Part shown: piece after piece, positions 56,503-64,000 of the stretch
How the letters are laid out: each line of letters begins with the position of its first letter
Numbering within the stretch: the stretch's first letter is position 1
Assembly: GCA_963204915.1 (NCBI GenBank)
Contig: CAUJHS010000076.1
Location: 124,001-188,000 of the forward strand
Direction of reading: 5' to 3'
DNA: 64,000 nt
Origin: Planctomycetota bacterium
GTDB taxonomy: Bacteria > Planctomycetota > Planctomycetia > Pirellulales > Pirellulaceae
The notes under the pieces: model-generated
What the model was told of the DNA's origin: nothing
Database searches by the model: none
The model's input: only the letters and a program-made list of their open reading frames with translations
Made by a program: the position numbers and the translations under genes

Positions 56503-59174
56503 AAGTCGTTCTGACGGAAAAGCCGTCGGTTGCTCGCGATCTGGCCGGGTTTCTGGGCGCTCGCCACCGTCATGACGGTTATCTCGAAGGCGGGGGATAT
56601 CAAGTTGCCTGGGCCTTAGGACATCTTGTTGAATTGTGCGAGCCTCAAGATTACGACCCTGCCTTACGTAAGTGGTCGCTCGATACGCTTCCGTTTATAC
56701 CGCCGGATTTTCGATTGCGGGTGATCGACTCGCCGGCCGCTGAGCATCAGTTCTCCGTGGTGAAGCGGCTCTTGCGAGACGCCGATGAGATTATCGCCGC
56801 TACGGACGCCGGCCGAGAGGGGGAACTAATCTTCCGCAATATTCTCGAAATGGCAGGGCTCGGTCATCGTTCGTTCCGGCGACTTTGGCTGAACTCGCTC
56901 AACCCTACCGCAGTGCGCCACGCCTTTCAAAGTTTGCGCCCCAGCAGTGATTTTGATTCGCTATTCGAGGCCGCACGCTGCCGTAGCCAAGCAGACTGGA
57001 TCGTAGGACTGAATGCGACGCGTTACTATACGGTGCGTTATGGAGAGAAGGGGCTGCTCTGGAGCGCGGGCCGCGTTCAAACGCCCGTTTTGGCGTTGTT
57101 GGTGCATCGTGATGATACGATTCTGGCCTTTCGTCCGGAAACCTTTTTTGAATTGTGGACCGTATATCGCGATGTTGATTTCAAGTATGCAGGCGAGCGG
57201 TTTGGAAAAAAGGAAGACGCCAACGCCTTGTTGTCTCGCGTGCAAGACTCCCCCTTTATCGTTCGCACGATCGAGCCGAAACGGCGCGTCGAACCGCCTC
57301 CGCAATTGTACGATCTTACCGATTTGCAGCGAGACATGAATCGTCGATACGGCCTGTCGGCCGATGGCGTACTTAAGGCGGCTCAACGACTGTACGAGTC
57401 AAAAGCGATCACCTATCCGCGTACAGACTCCCGTTACATCACTCAAGACATGAAAGCGGAGGTGCGAGAAATATTGTCGAAATTGGCGCCGCACAAACAT
57501 GCCGAGATTAGCAAGTTGAACTTGGCGTCGTTGGGGTTTTCGGCTCGCATGGTTAACAATCAGAAAGTGACCGACCATCACGCAATCTTGCCCACAGGCG
57601 TCTGGCCAACCTCCCTTTCCGGCGCTGAAGCCAAAATCTTTGACGCGATTGTCACACGGTTGATCGCCGCGTTTTATCCGCCGTGTATTAAGCTGTTGAC
57701 GACCATTCACGGAGAGGTGAACAAGGTTCCCTTTCGCGCAACGGGCGTGCAAGTGCTGGATCCCGGCTGGACAGAGCTTTACCCTCGAAAGGCGCGCGTG
57801 GCCGATCCTGGAATTGCCGTCAAAGCTCTTCGCCAAACATTAGGAGACGCTTTGAATGAGGGTGATGAGTCACACGCTTGGGGCGTCGGCGAATCGTCGC
57901 GAGATTCACAGCCAACCCACGCGAAATCGGACGAACAGCCTTTACCATCATTCACGGTAGGCGAAACCGGCCCCCATCAGCCGACAATCCGCGAGGGACA
58001 AACGAAACCGCCTGCGCACTTCAACGAGAATACGCTGCTCGCGGCCATGGAAACCGCCGGAAAGCTGGTGGACGACGACGAACTAAGAGAGGCGCTCAAA
58101 GAGCGAGGCTTGGGAACGCCAGCGACGCGAGCCTCGATCATCGAAACCTTGATCGTGCGCGGCTACGTGCGCCGAGACAAAAAGAATCTCCTCGCCACAG
58201 ATCTAGGACGCTACTTGATCGCCATTGTCCGCGATCCACGACTCAAATCGGCCGAGTTGACTGGCGGCTGGGAGGCTGGCCTCAAACAAATCGAGCAAGC
58301 GCGACTCGAGCCTCGCAAGTTCATGGAGGATATCGTCCAATACACCGAGGAAATTGTGCGTCCCGATGATGTCGCCTCGGTCGATCCAAACCAGTGGGGA
58401 GTATGTCCACGCTGTGGTGCGCCCGTGGTGCAGGGAAAACGCGATTTCGGCTGTTCGCGGTGGCGCGAGGGCTGCGCATTTGTGTTGCGTCGAGAGTTCG
58501 ACGGCATCGAATTATCGACTGACGAAGTGCGGCAATTGCTCCATAGGCGATTGACACCTTGGCCCCAAAGTGATGAAAGGGCGGGGCAATCGCTTCTCTA
58601 TCTCTCCGATACCGGCGCATTATTCATGATTACGAAACCGTCGGGCGAAACCTCCTCCACCAAACAAAAGCGTGGGGCTCGTCGGACGTCCGCAAAGCGA
58701 GGCGCGAAAAGTTCAACGAGACAAAAATCGCCAGCGCGCCGTAAAGAAAATACTAACCGGGTCAAGAGAACGCCGCCGCAAACAAACCAACTGGAAAAGC
58801 CCGCGCCGTCGGCGGCTAGCGACGCGGTGCTTGATCTTGAAAGAATCGTGGCGAAGTATTCAGGACGTAAGCCTGAACCGGCCCGACCGCGACCAGCGCC
58901 CGCACATGGCAAGACATTGGGGAAGTGTCCCGTGTGTGGTCGGCCAGTCGTCGAACAGAAAAAATCTTTTAGTTGCAGCGGTTGGCGTGAAGGTTGTCAG
59001 TTCGTGATATGGAAGACAATCGCGGGAAAACGAATTACATCGCGCACAGCGGAAACGTTGCTGAAGAAGGGCGTCACGGCGCAACTGAAAGGTTTTAAGT
59101 CCAAAGCTGGCAAGCCGTTTGAAGCGCGTCTGAGGATTGCAAACAGCTCCGTGACGATTGAGTTCTCCACGTAG
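56499..59174 (+). CDS. topB: DNA topoisomerase III with two C-terminal zinc-binding-type repeats
   Basis: A type IA topoisomerase of 891 residues. The toprim domain shows EKPSVARDL (7-15) and TDAGREGELI (102-111), and the active-site Tyr306 lies in ITYPRTDSRY. A Ser/Asp-rich insert (about 450-490) interrupts the decatenation region. The C-terminus has two similar modules with paired Cys (CPRCGAPVVQGKRDFGC and CPVCGRPVVEQKKSFSC), separated by a Lys/Arg/Ser-rich linker (about 710-770). It removes precatenanes or resolves recombination intermediates. The start ATG overlaps the upstream stop in ATGA, so translation is coupled to a signalling gene. Confidence 0.93.
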   Translation: MKVVLTEKPSVARDLAGFLGARHRHDGYLEGGGYQVAWALGHLVELCEPQDYDPALRKWSLDTLPFIPPDFRLRVIDSPAAEHQFSVVKRLLRDADEIIAATDAGREGELIFRNILEMAGLGHRSFRRLWLNSLNPTAVRHAFQSLRPSSDFDSLFEAARCRSQADWIVGLNATRYYTVRYGEKGLLWSAGRVQTPVLALLVHRDDTILAFRPETFFELWTVYRDVDFKYAGERFGKKEDANALLSRVQDSPFIVRTIEPKRRVEPPPQLYDLTDLQRDMNRRYGLSADGVLKAAQRLYESKAITYPRTDSRYITQDMKAEVREILSKLAPHKHAEISKLNLASLGFSARMVNNQKVTDHHAILPTGVWPTSLSGAEAKIFDAIVTRLIAAFYPPCIKLLTTIHGEVNKVPFRATGVQVLDPGWTELYPRKARVADPGIAVKALRQTLGDALNEGDESHAWGVGESSRDSQPTHAKSDEQPLPSFTVGETGPHQPTIREGQTKPPAHFNENTLLAAMETAGKLVDDDELREALKERGLGTPATRASIIETLIVRGYVRRDKKNLLATDLGRYLIAIVRDPRLKSAELTGGWEAGLKQIEQARLEPRKFMEDIVQYTEEIVRPDDVASVDPNQWGVCPRCGAPVVQGKRDFGCSRWREGCAFVLRREFDGIELSTDEVRQLLHRRLTPWPQSDERAGQSLLYLSDTGALFMITKPSGETSSTKQKRGARRTSAKRGAKSSTRQKSPARRKENTNRVKRTPPQTNQLEKPAPSAASDAVLDLERIVAKYSGRKPEPARPRPAPAHGKTLGKCPVCGRPVVEQKKSFSCSGWREGCQFVIWKTIAGKRITSRTAETLLKKGVTAQLKGFKSKAGKPFEARLRIANSSVTIEFST

Positions 59175-59185
59175 GCGAACCTACG
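59170..59185. terminator. small hairpin at the end of topB
   Basis: CGTAGG and CCTACG pair around a CGAA tetraloop, spanning the topB stop codon in the 48-bp gap between converging genes. No T-run follows, so terminator function is uncertain. Confidence 0.3.
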
Positions 59186-59222
59186 GGAGAAAACCGAGAG
59201 GCGCGACTCGGGAACATACGAT

Positions 59223-60191
59223 TCATTCGCCCCCTTGCCCGTTGCGGCGCAAATTCATGCTTTCGATGACCGCCCAGATCATCGCCGCCGCAAGCAAGGG
59301 GACAACATAGTAAATCATGCGAAATGCGAGCAGGGGTCCCGCTACGGTGACCGCGTCGCTGGCGTCAAGCAATACCAAGACCGATAGCTCAAAGACGCCC
59401 AACCCGCCTGGCGCTTGCGTGAAGTAGCCGGCTAACACCGCCACAAGATAGACGGCCAGAAACTGCGGGAAGGATGGCGTTGTCTCTGAAGGTAGCAGCA
59501 CGTACAGGACACTCGCGGCGGTGGTAAGATCAATTGCCACCACGACGATCTGCGCGACGGAAAACCGCCAACGCGGAAAACTTAACTCACGTTTTCCCCA
59601 GTGCATCGGCGCATGATGGAATATTCCAAGCAGCATGTATAGCGCGACAAAACTCAAAAAGATCGCGCCAAGAGGACGCAATGTAATGGTTGATATCTGT
59701 AAGCGGGCGGGAATCGGCGGAGGATCAAATAACAACACAAGGCCTGCAATCGCAAACAGGCCAACCCAGAAAGTCAATGCGAGCATCGCGATCAGCTTGA
59801 CGATTTCAAAGGGTGACAAGCCCCACATCGAGTAAATCCGAAATCGCGCCGCTGGGCCGCCGAGCACCGAGCCAAAGTTGTGCGCTACCGCATACCCAAT
59901 AAACGAACCCAGGACGACGCGAGACCAAGGAAGTGGCCGTCCAATGCTACGGGTTGCGAGCAAGTCATATCCTGAGAGCACCGCATAATTGGCCGCAGTT
60001 AGCACGATGGCCCAACCCAGAAGGTGAGAGGGAATTGCGCGAACGCTGGTGGCCAAATCCTCCCAGGCATACTGCCCCAATTCGCGATAAAGCAGCCATA
60101 GCGCGAGACCGAGCATCGTTATGGCGAATACCGATACTGCACGCCTGCGCGACTTCTTTTGCGCATCGACCGTAACCGCCGGATTCGGCAT
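59223..60191 (-). CDS. LPG_synthase_TM / UPF0104-type membrane protein
   Basis: A 322-residue integral membrane protein with about eight helices. The motif region (SRVVLGSFIGYAVAHNFG, FLAVYLVAVLAGYFTQAPGGLGVFE) matches the lysylphosphatidylglycerol-synthase transmembrane family, which includes flippase-like or lipid-related transporters. The soluble catalytic half of MprF is absent. ATG 60191 overlaps the upstream stop codon by one base (TGATG), so it is translationally coupled to the site-2 protease gene. Frames running further upstream, into that gene, are rejected. Confidence 0.85.
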   Translation of the reverse strand: MPNPAVTVDAQKKSRRRAVSVFAITMLGLALWLLYRELGQYAWEDLATSVRAIPSHLLGWAIVLTAANYAVLSGYDLLATRSIGRPLPWSRVVLGSFIGYAVAHNFGSVLGGPAARFRIYSMWGLSPFEIVKLIAMLALTFWVGLFAIAGLVLLFDPPPIPARLQISTITLRPLGAIFLSFVALYMLLGIFHHAPMHWGKRELSFPRWRFSVAQIVVVAIDLTTAASVLYVLLPSETTPSFPQFLAVYLVAVLAGYFTQAPGGLGVFELSVLVLLDASDAVTVAGPLLAFRMIYYVVPLLAAAMIWAVIESMNLRRNGQGGE

Positions 60192-61285
60192 CAGTTTTCC
60201 CGTCGGTCGCGCAAAGCGGCTTGTATCATCGTCCACTCGCCCACGTTCTCGGCAGTCAACAGCCCCACGAGGTCGCCGTTGCGTAATACCGGCATAGTCG
60301 TGCAACCGCGCGACTGCATCAACTGGACGGCCTGGTCGAGTCGGTCCTTGTCTTGAACCGCTGGGCACTCTGACGCCATGACGTCGCGCACCGGCGCGTC
60401 ATGGCGCCCGGACGACAACGCGGTAATCAACGCATCGCGGTGCAAAAGACCCAAAAGACGGCCATTCTCAACGACGGGGAAGTCTTGTTGATGTCCCGCA
60501 AGAAGTTCGTCGGCGGCATGTCGCAAGGTGTCTGACGGGGTTAAGGTGCGAAACCGCGTGGTCATTGCCTCAATCACGGGCACGCCCTGAAAGATCGCTC
60601 GCATTTCTGTCGACTGCGCTTCTCCCTGCGCTCCGAGATAAACAAACAACGCGATGAACAGCAACATCCAGGCGCCCGTGAATAATCCCGCCATGCCAAA
60701 CAAAATCGCCATGCCTTGCCCGATGGTAGCCGCAATCTGAGTCGCCTTCACACGCGGCATTTGCGTCGCTAAAAGCGCCCTCAACACACGGCCGCCGTCC
60801 ATCGGAAAGGCCGGCAGAAGGTTGAACACAACGAGTACGATATTCGCGATCATCAAGTTCCATAGAAACGGAGTTTTCACCATGTCATCTACCTCGCTCG
60901 CGACTGGAAACTGTCCGAGAGCGACAACAAAAACTCCTACGACCAGAGCAATCGCGACATTAACCGCGGGACCCGCGATCGCAACCCAAAACTCTTGCCA
61001 AGGCTCCTCGGGCATGCGTTCCAGTCTTGCTACTCCGCCAATTGGCAAAAGCGTAATATCCCGGGTAGGAATCCCATAACGCTTGGCCGTCAACGCATGT
61101 CCAAACTCATGCAGCACGACACAGCCAAACAGTGCCAATACGAACGCCACGCCGCGGATCGCCGCGCCGACATCGTCGCCGGCGCCAAGGTGGGCATACG
61201 CAATCCACGCCAACAACAGTAAGAATGTCCAGTGAATGTAAACACCAATGCCGGCGATGTGGGCAATCTTGAGAGACCAACGCAT
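60191..61285 (-). CDS. site-2 protease family membrane protease with two CBS domains
   Basis: A 364-residue intramembrane zinc protease. The metal motif HEFGH (59-63) and the LPAFPMDGGRVLRAL segment (with Asp163) are both intact. Two CBS domains follow (about 225-285 and 290-355; VIEAMTTRF, FPVVENGRLLGLLHRD, MPVLRNGDLVGLLTAEN), which probably sense adenosyl compounds. Such enzymes cleave membrane-bound anti-sigma factors or signal peptide remnants. ATG 61285 has no clear Shine-Dalgarno. The stop is shared with the start of the flippase-like gene. Confidence 0.93.
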   Translation of the reverse strand: MRWSLKIAHIAGIGVYIHWTFLLLLAWIAYAHLGAGDDVGAAIRGVAFVLALFGCVVLHEFGHALTAKRYGIPTRDITLLPIGGVARLERMPEEPWQEFWVAIAGPAVNVAIALVVGVFVVALGQFPVASEVDDMVKTPFLWNLMIANIVLVVFNLLPAFPMDGGRVLRALLATQMPRVKATQIAATIGQGMAILFGMAGLFTGAWMLLFIALFVYLGAQGEAQSTEMRAIFQGVPVIEAMTTRFRTLTPSDTLRHAADELLAGHQQDFPVVENGRLLGLLHRDALITALSSGRHDAPVRDVMASECPAVQDKDRLDQAVQLMQSRGCTTMPVLRNGDLVGLLTAENVGEWTMIQAALRDRREN

Positions 61286-61591
61286 TACGGCTCAATGGGG
61301 AGTAAGGAACATGCATGGCGCGAGGATGGTTACCCCCTCGCACCGTCAAGTTTTGCAAAGTACTAGAGCAACTCGGAACGCCGTTCCGAAATCTATCTTA
61401 GAATAACGAACGTCTTTACCCTATGGCGCCAAGGCGGGAAATGGTCCTAATGCAGCAGCACGCGTTTTGATCGGATTTGGGTCAAGACAAGGACAGGTCT
61501 ATTACGCCGTCCTTCCCCTTGCGAGGGACGTCGCACACAATGAAATCGGTTTGAGTCGCAAGCTACGAAACGATTGTTCAAGGCTGTTCTC
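61286..61591. other. intergenic region with a dyad, between the protease and hpt
   Basis: This 306-bp divergent region contains a perfect 7-1-7 dyad CGGAACG-C-CGTTCCG at 61374-61388 followed by a TAGAAT (61399-61404) that could be a -10 element. The dyad lies where a -35 would be, the position of a repressor or activator operator. No -35 matches consensus. No small gene is seen. Confidence 0.45.
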
Positions 61592-62122
61592 ATGCGAATC
61601 TTGCTCGATGAAGAACGGGTCCGCCAAGGCGTTCAGCAAATGGCGAGCTTCGTCACGGAGCGCTATGGCGATCAACCGCTCACCGTCGTAGGCGTGATGA
61701 CTGGTAGCGTCGTCTTACTTGCCGATTTGATCCGCCTGCTGGAAATGCCTTTGCGCGTGGGAGTCGTACAAGCCAGCAGCTACCGGGGCGCTATGAACCG
61801 AGGGGAATTGGTAGTGAATTCGGAACTCATGCCGGATGTCGCCGGGCGCGATGTGCTGCTCTTGGATGATATTTTTGATACTGGGCATACCTTGCTGAAA
61901 ATCGTGAATCATGTGAAATCGCTTGGACCTCGTTCCGTCGCCGCTGCCGTGCTATTGCGAAAAGCCGAACGACAGGAAGTAGCCATCGATCCTGATTTCG
62001 CTGCGTTCCATATTCCCAATGAATTCGTCGTGGGGTACGGCCTGGACTATCACGACGAATATCGAAACTTGCCTTACATTGGGGTGCTTGAACCAGCGGA
62101 CCTGCGCGACGAGGCGCCATGA
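61592..62122 (+). CDS. hpt: hypoxanthine phosphoribosyltransferase
   Basis: Salvages hypoxanthine (and guanine) to IMP/GMP with PRPP. The 176 residues carry the PRPP loop VLLLDDIFDTGHTL and the typical RILLDEERVRQGVQQMA and VVGVMTGSVVLLADL openings, with FVVGYGLDYHDEYRNLPYI at the end. ATG 61592 is the normal start; an upstream in-frame TTG adds six residues. The stop overlaps the start of the glycosyltransferase by 4 nt (ATGA), an unexpected coupling of purine salvage with an envelope enzyme. Confidence 0.95.
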   Translation: MRILLDEERVRQGVQQMASFVTERYGDQPLTVVGVMTGSVVLLADLIRLLEMPLRVGVVQASSYRGAMNRGELVVNSELMPDVAGRDVLLLDDIFDTGHTLLKIVNHVKSLGPRSVAAAVLLRKAERQEVAIDPDFAAFHIPNEFVVGYGLDYHDEYRNLPYIGVLEPADLRDEAP

Positions 62123-63324
62123 GCGGTCCTCGAGTCGTATTGATCACCCGGCGATTCTGGCCGCTTGTCGGAGGCGCGGAGTCTGCGGCGGCGCGCCTTG
62201 CAACTGAACTGCGTCGTCAAGGCGCTCATCCCCAAATCCTCACGGCGCGTTGGGAACGCGGCTGGCCGAGAGAAATTGAACATGCCGGAGTCCCCGTGAT
62301 GCGGCTACCTCAGCCTTCTCTACGGTTTTGGGGAACCATGTGCTATATGCGCGCGATCAAGCAATTCTTGCGCGACCGGATTCACGAGATCGACGTCGTT
62401 TATGTTTCGATGTTAAAACACGATGCCTTTGCCGCCCTGGTTGCGTTGCGCAACACGCGCATTCCCGTGATTTTGTCGGCCCGGGGCAGCGGGGATACCG
62501 GAGATTTCCACTGGCAACGAACCGCAAACTTTGGGCGGATTATTCGACGACAATGCTTGAAGGCCGATGCCTTTGTCGCCTGCAGTCGTGTGATTCATGA
62601 CGAGTTTCTTCGATCGGGTTATCCTGCGGATCGGTTGATATATATTCCCAATGGCGTTGTCGTACCGCCGCAGCGCACACCGCCCCGTCGTCTGGCGGCC
62701 CGGCGTTCCCTCAGCGACATCGAGCCAGGGCTTCACTTAGAACCAACCGCGAAACTTGTGGTCTACACGGGCCGTCTGCACGTCGGAAAGGGACTGTTCG
62801 ACTTGCTTGACGCGTGGCCGCAAATCCTTGCCGCGCATCCTGCGGCTCGGCTTTGGATGGTGGGTGAAGGTCCACTGCGGCACGAGTTAATCACTGCCGT
62901 ACATTCTCGTGCACTGAATAAGTCCGTGTTTCTTCCTGGCGCTTTTGACAGCGTTGACGAATTGCTCGATGCCGCCGATGTTTTGGTGTTGCCGTCGTAT
63001 GAGGAAGGAATGTCGAATTCTCTCCTCGAAGGGATGGCCGCAGGTTTGCCAGTTGTTGCGACTCGCATTCCCGGAAATCTCCCGTTGATTGAACACGAAC
63101 GGCATGGTCTCCTCGTGGCGGCGCGTGATCCACTGGCGCTCGCCACAGCCATATGTCGAGTGCTAAGTCATTCGGAACTAGCGCAGCGCATGGGCCAATT
63201 CGCGCGCGATCGCGTCGTGAACGAGTTTTCAATTCAACAAACGGCGCGTCAACACCTTGACCTGTTCGCCAAACTTATTGCGCAGAAGCGTCCAAAAAAC
63301 CACGCGCAACACGTGAGTAATTGA
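62119..63324 (+). CDS. GT4-type glycosyltransferase
   Basis: A 401-residue retaining glycosyltransferase. The N-terminal domain has RRFWPLVGGAESAAARLA, the glycine-rich acceptor-side loop; the C-terminal domain has VYTGRLHVGKGLFDLLDAW, the EEGMSNSLLEGMAAGLPVV donor site with its E-x7-E, and the DVLVLPSYEEG strand. Donor and acceptor are unknown; surface glycan or glycolipid synthesis is likely. It overlaps hpt by ATGA and ends 332 bp before a STAS gene. Confidence 0.9.
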   Translation: MSGPRVVLITRRFWPLVGGAESAAARLATELRRQGAHPQILTARWERGWPREIEHAGVPVMRLPQPSLRFWGTMCYMRAIKQFLRDRIHEIDVVYVSMLKHDAFAALVALRNTRIPVILSARGSGDTGDFHWQRTANFGRIIRRQCLKADAFVACSRVIHDEFLRSGYPADRLIYIPNGVVVPPQRTPPRRLAARRSLSDIEPGLHLEPTAKLVVYTGRLHVGKGLFDLLDAWPQILAAHPAARLWMVGEGPLRHELITAVHSRALNKSVFLPGAFDSVDELLDAADVLVLPSYEEGMSNSLLEGMAAGLPVVATRIPGNLPLIEHERHGLLVAARDPLALATAICRVLSHSELAQRMGQFARDRVVNEFSIQQTARQHLDLFAKLIAQKRPKNHAQHVSN

Positions 63325-63656
63325 GTAATCGGCGAGGTTTTTGCCATGCGAACGCAACACTTGTTCTGCGAACCACAATACGGGACAAGCGTTGATTGTC
63401 ATTGACTGATGATCTCTCACCGCATCACACGGGACAACGGCAGTGGGTGCGTCAAAATCAACTGCCTCGCGCAAGAAGACGGTTTTAGCAAAGCGCCCTG
63501 ACCTGTCGCCCGGCGGCTGATGACCGCGATTTGCAAAAACACCCACTATCGGGGAGAGGGGAGATGGAACCTTTGACACGGGCGGTACGGTGGCCTAGAT
63601 TGACGGATGTTGGATGAATCTGTCGTTTGTGTTGCGGGACCGCGAAGAGGCGAACC
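63325..63656. other. intergenic region before the STAS gene
   Basis: This 332-bp region contains no plausible gene. Its right part holds the promoter at 63573-63601 and a GAGG ribosome-binding site before ATG 63657. The left part has no recognisable repeat or RNA. Confidence 0.45.
63573..63601 (+). promoter_or_regulatory. sigma-70-type promoter of the STAS gene
   Basis: TTGACA (63573-63578) and TAGATT (63596-63601) are 17 bp apart. Transcription would start near 63608, about 50 nt before ATG 63657. Confidence 0.65.
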
Positions 63657-64000
63657 ATGCCCGACGGCCACCCCACGCCTTTGGAAGTGCTGACTTGCGA
63701 AACCGGCTGCCTTGTCCGTGTCATAGGACGCGGTACGATGCGCGAAAGCCGGCTTGTCCATCAGTTCATCGAACGATACTTAGACGATGCTGCCCCAAAA
63801 CATCAGGGTTCGGATTGTGCAACACTGGACCTGAGTCTTTGCGAACGTTTGGACAGCACGTTTCTTGGGGCCCTCGTTGACCTGCATAAACGCCACAATC
63901 AACCGGGAAAGTTGCGATTTATCATCTCCGCCCCAACGCAGGTGCAGCGAAGTTTGTTGGGTGTGGCTCGGCTGGATCGGATCCTTGCAACGCGGACGGA
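63657..64000 (+). CDS. STAS-domain protein, anti-sigma factor antagonist type; C-terminus beyond right edge
   Basis: The visible 114 residues form one STAS domain. Strands and the characteristic loop are seen: LEVLTCETGCLVRVIGRGTM, then ATLDLSLCERLDSTFLGALVDL, where DSTFLG corresponds to the SpoIIAA-type DSSGLG with a Ser/Thr available for phosphorylation, and LRFIISAPTQVQRSLLGVARLDRIL. Such proteins are released by or bound to GHKL serine kinases. ATG 63657 has GAGG 6 nt upstream and a promoter lies before it. It could be the partner of the receiver-GHKL proteins 7 kb upstream; this is only a guess. Confidence 0.88.
   Translation, partial: MPDGHPTPLEVLTCETGCLVRVIGRGTMRESRLVHQFIERYLDDAAPKHQGSDCATLDLSLCERLDSTFLGALVDLHKRHNQPGKLRFIISAPTQVQRSLLGVARLDRILATRT

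Overview
The window looks like a chromosomal segment from a planctomycete, most likely of the Pirellulales type. This is an inference from gene content. The supporting signs are very long single-pass membrane proteins with PQQ-type beta-propellers, exported HEAT-repeat and Cys/Pro-repeat proteins, a Tat-exported TIM-barrel isomerase, sparse Shine-Dalgarno signals, frequent GTG/TTG starts, and mostly short operons with many strand switches. I found no rRNA, tRNA, CRISPR array, insertion sequence or phage module. The segment is mainly core genome with lineage-specific genes between.

Layout. 1-8.3 kb: a degenerate sigma-54-activator-like protein (cut by the left edge), a histone-deacetylase-fold enzyme, an exported HEAT-like protein, a DUF4430/DUF6580 exported-membrane pair, a Tat-exported TIM-barrel protein and a large exported beta-rich protein. 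8.5-14.4 kb: an orphan DNA methyltransferase behind argS, rsfS, then tmk-holB and a YjbQ protein. 14.4-18.4 kb: a 684-bp non-coding stretch, a small acidic protein with its own promoter and terminator, an esterase, an HD-GYP protein and a MobA-like transferase. 18.6-29.5 kb: carB divergent from argH, an exported HEAT protein with a pseudo-receiver domain overlapping a sigma-54 activator, DUF4404, an exported small protein, a DksA-type zinc-finger protein and lspA. 29.6-42 kb: a 1585-residue beta-propeller membrane protein, gltA, a ThiD2-ThiE fusion, metK, smpB and pgk. 42.2-50.6 kb: a 39-cysteine repeat protein, a membrane PQQ protein, a GT4 glycosyltransferase, ferredoxin, dprA and a SpsF-like cytidylyltransferase. 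50.9-59.2 kb: a four-gene signalling operon (hybrid kinase, two receiver-GHKL proteins, topoisomerase III). 59.2-64 kb: a flippase-like membrane protein coupled to a site-2 protease, hpt coupled to a glycosyltransferase, and a STAS protein cut by the right edge.

The most interesting signals are: the hybrid kinase/HPt followed by two tandem receiver-GHKL fusions, which looks like a phosphorelay feeding a partner-switch module and is translationally coupled to topoisomerase III; the AAA+ regulator whose ATPase and sigma-54 contact motifs are all altered; the predicted exported receiver-like domain; the CCxP repeat protein; the DUF4430/DUF6580 pair; and two leader hairpins, one of which buries the ribosome-binding site of the giant propeller gene while the other, upstream of gltA, can form alternative pairings with its ribosome-binding site. 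All functional links between neighbours are inference from sequence and order.
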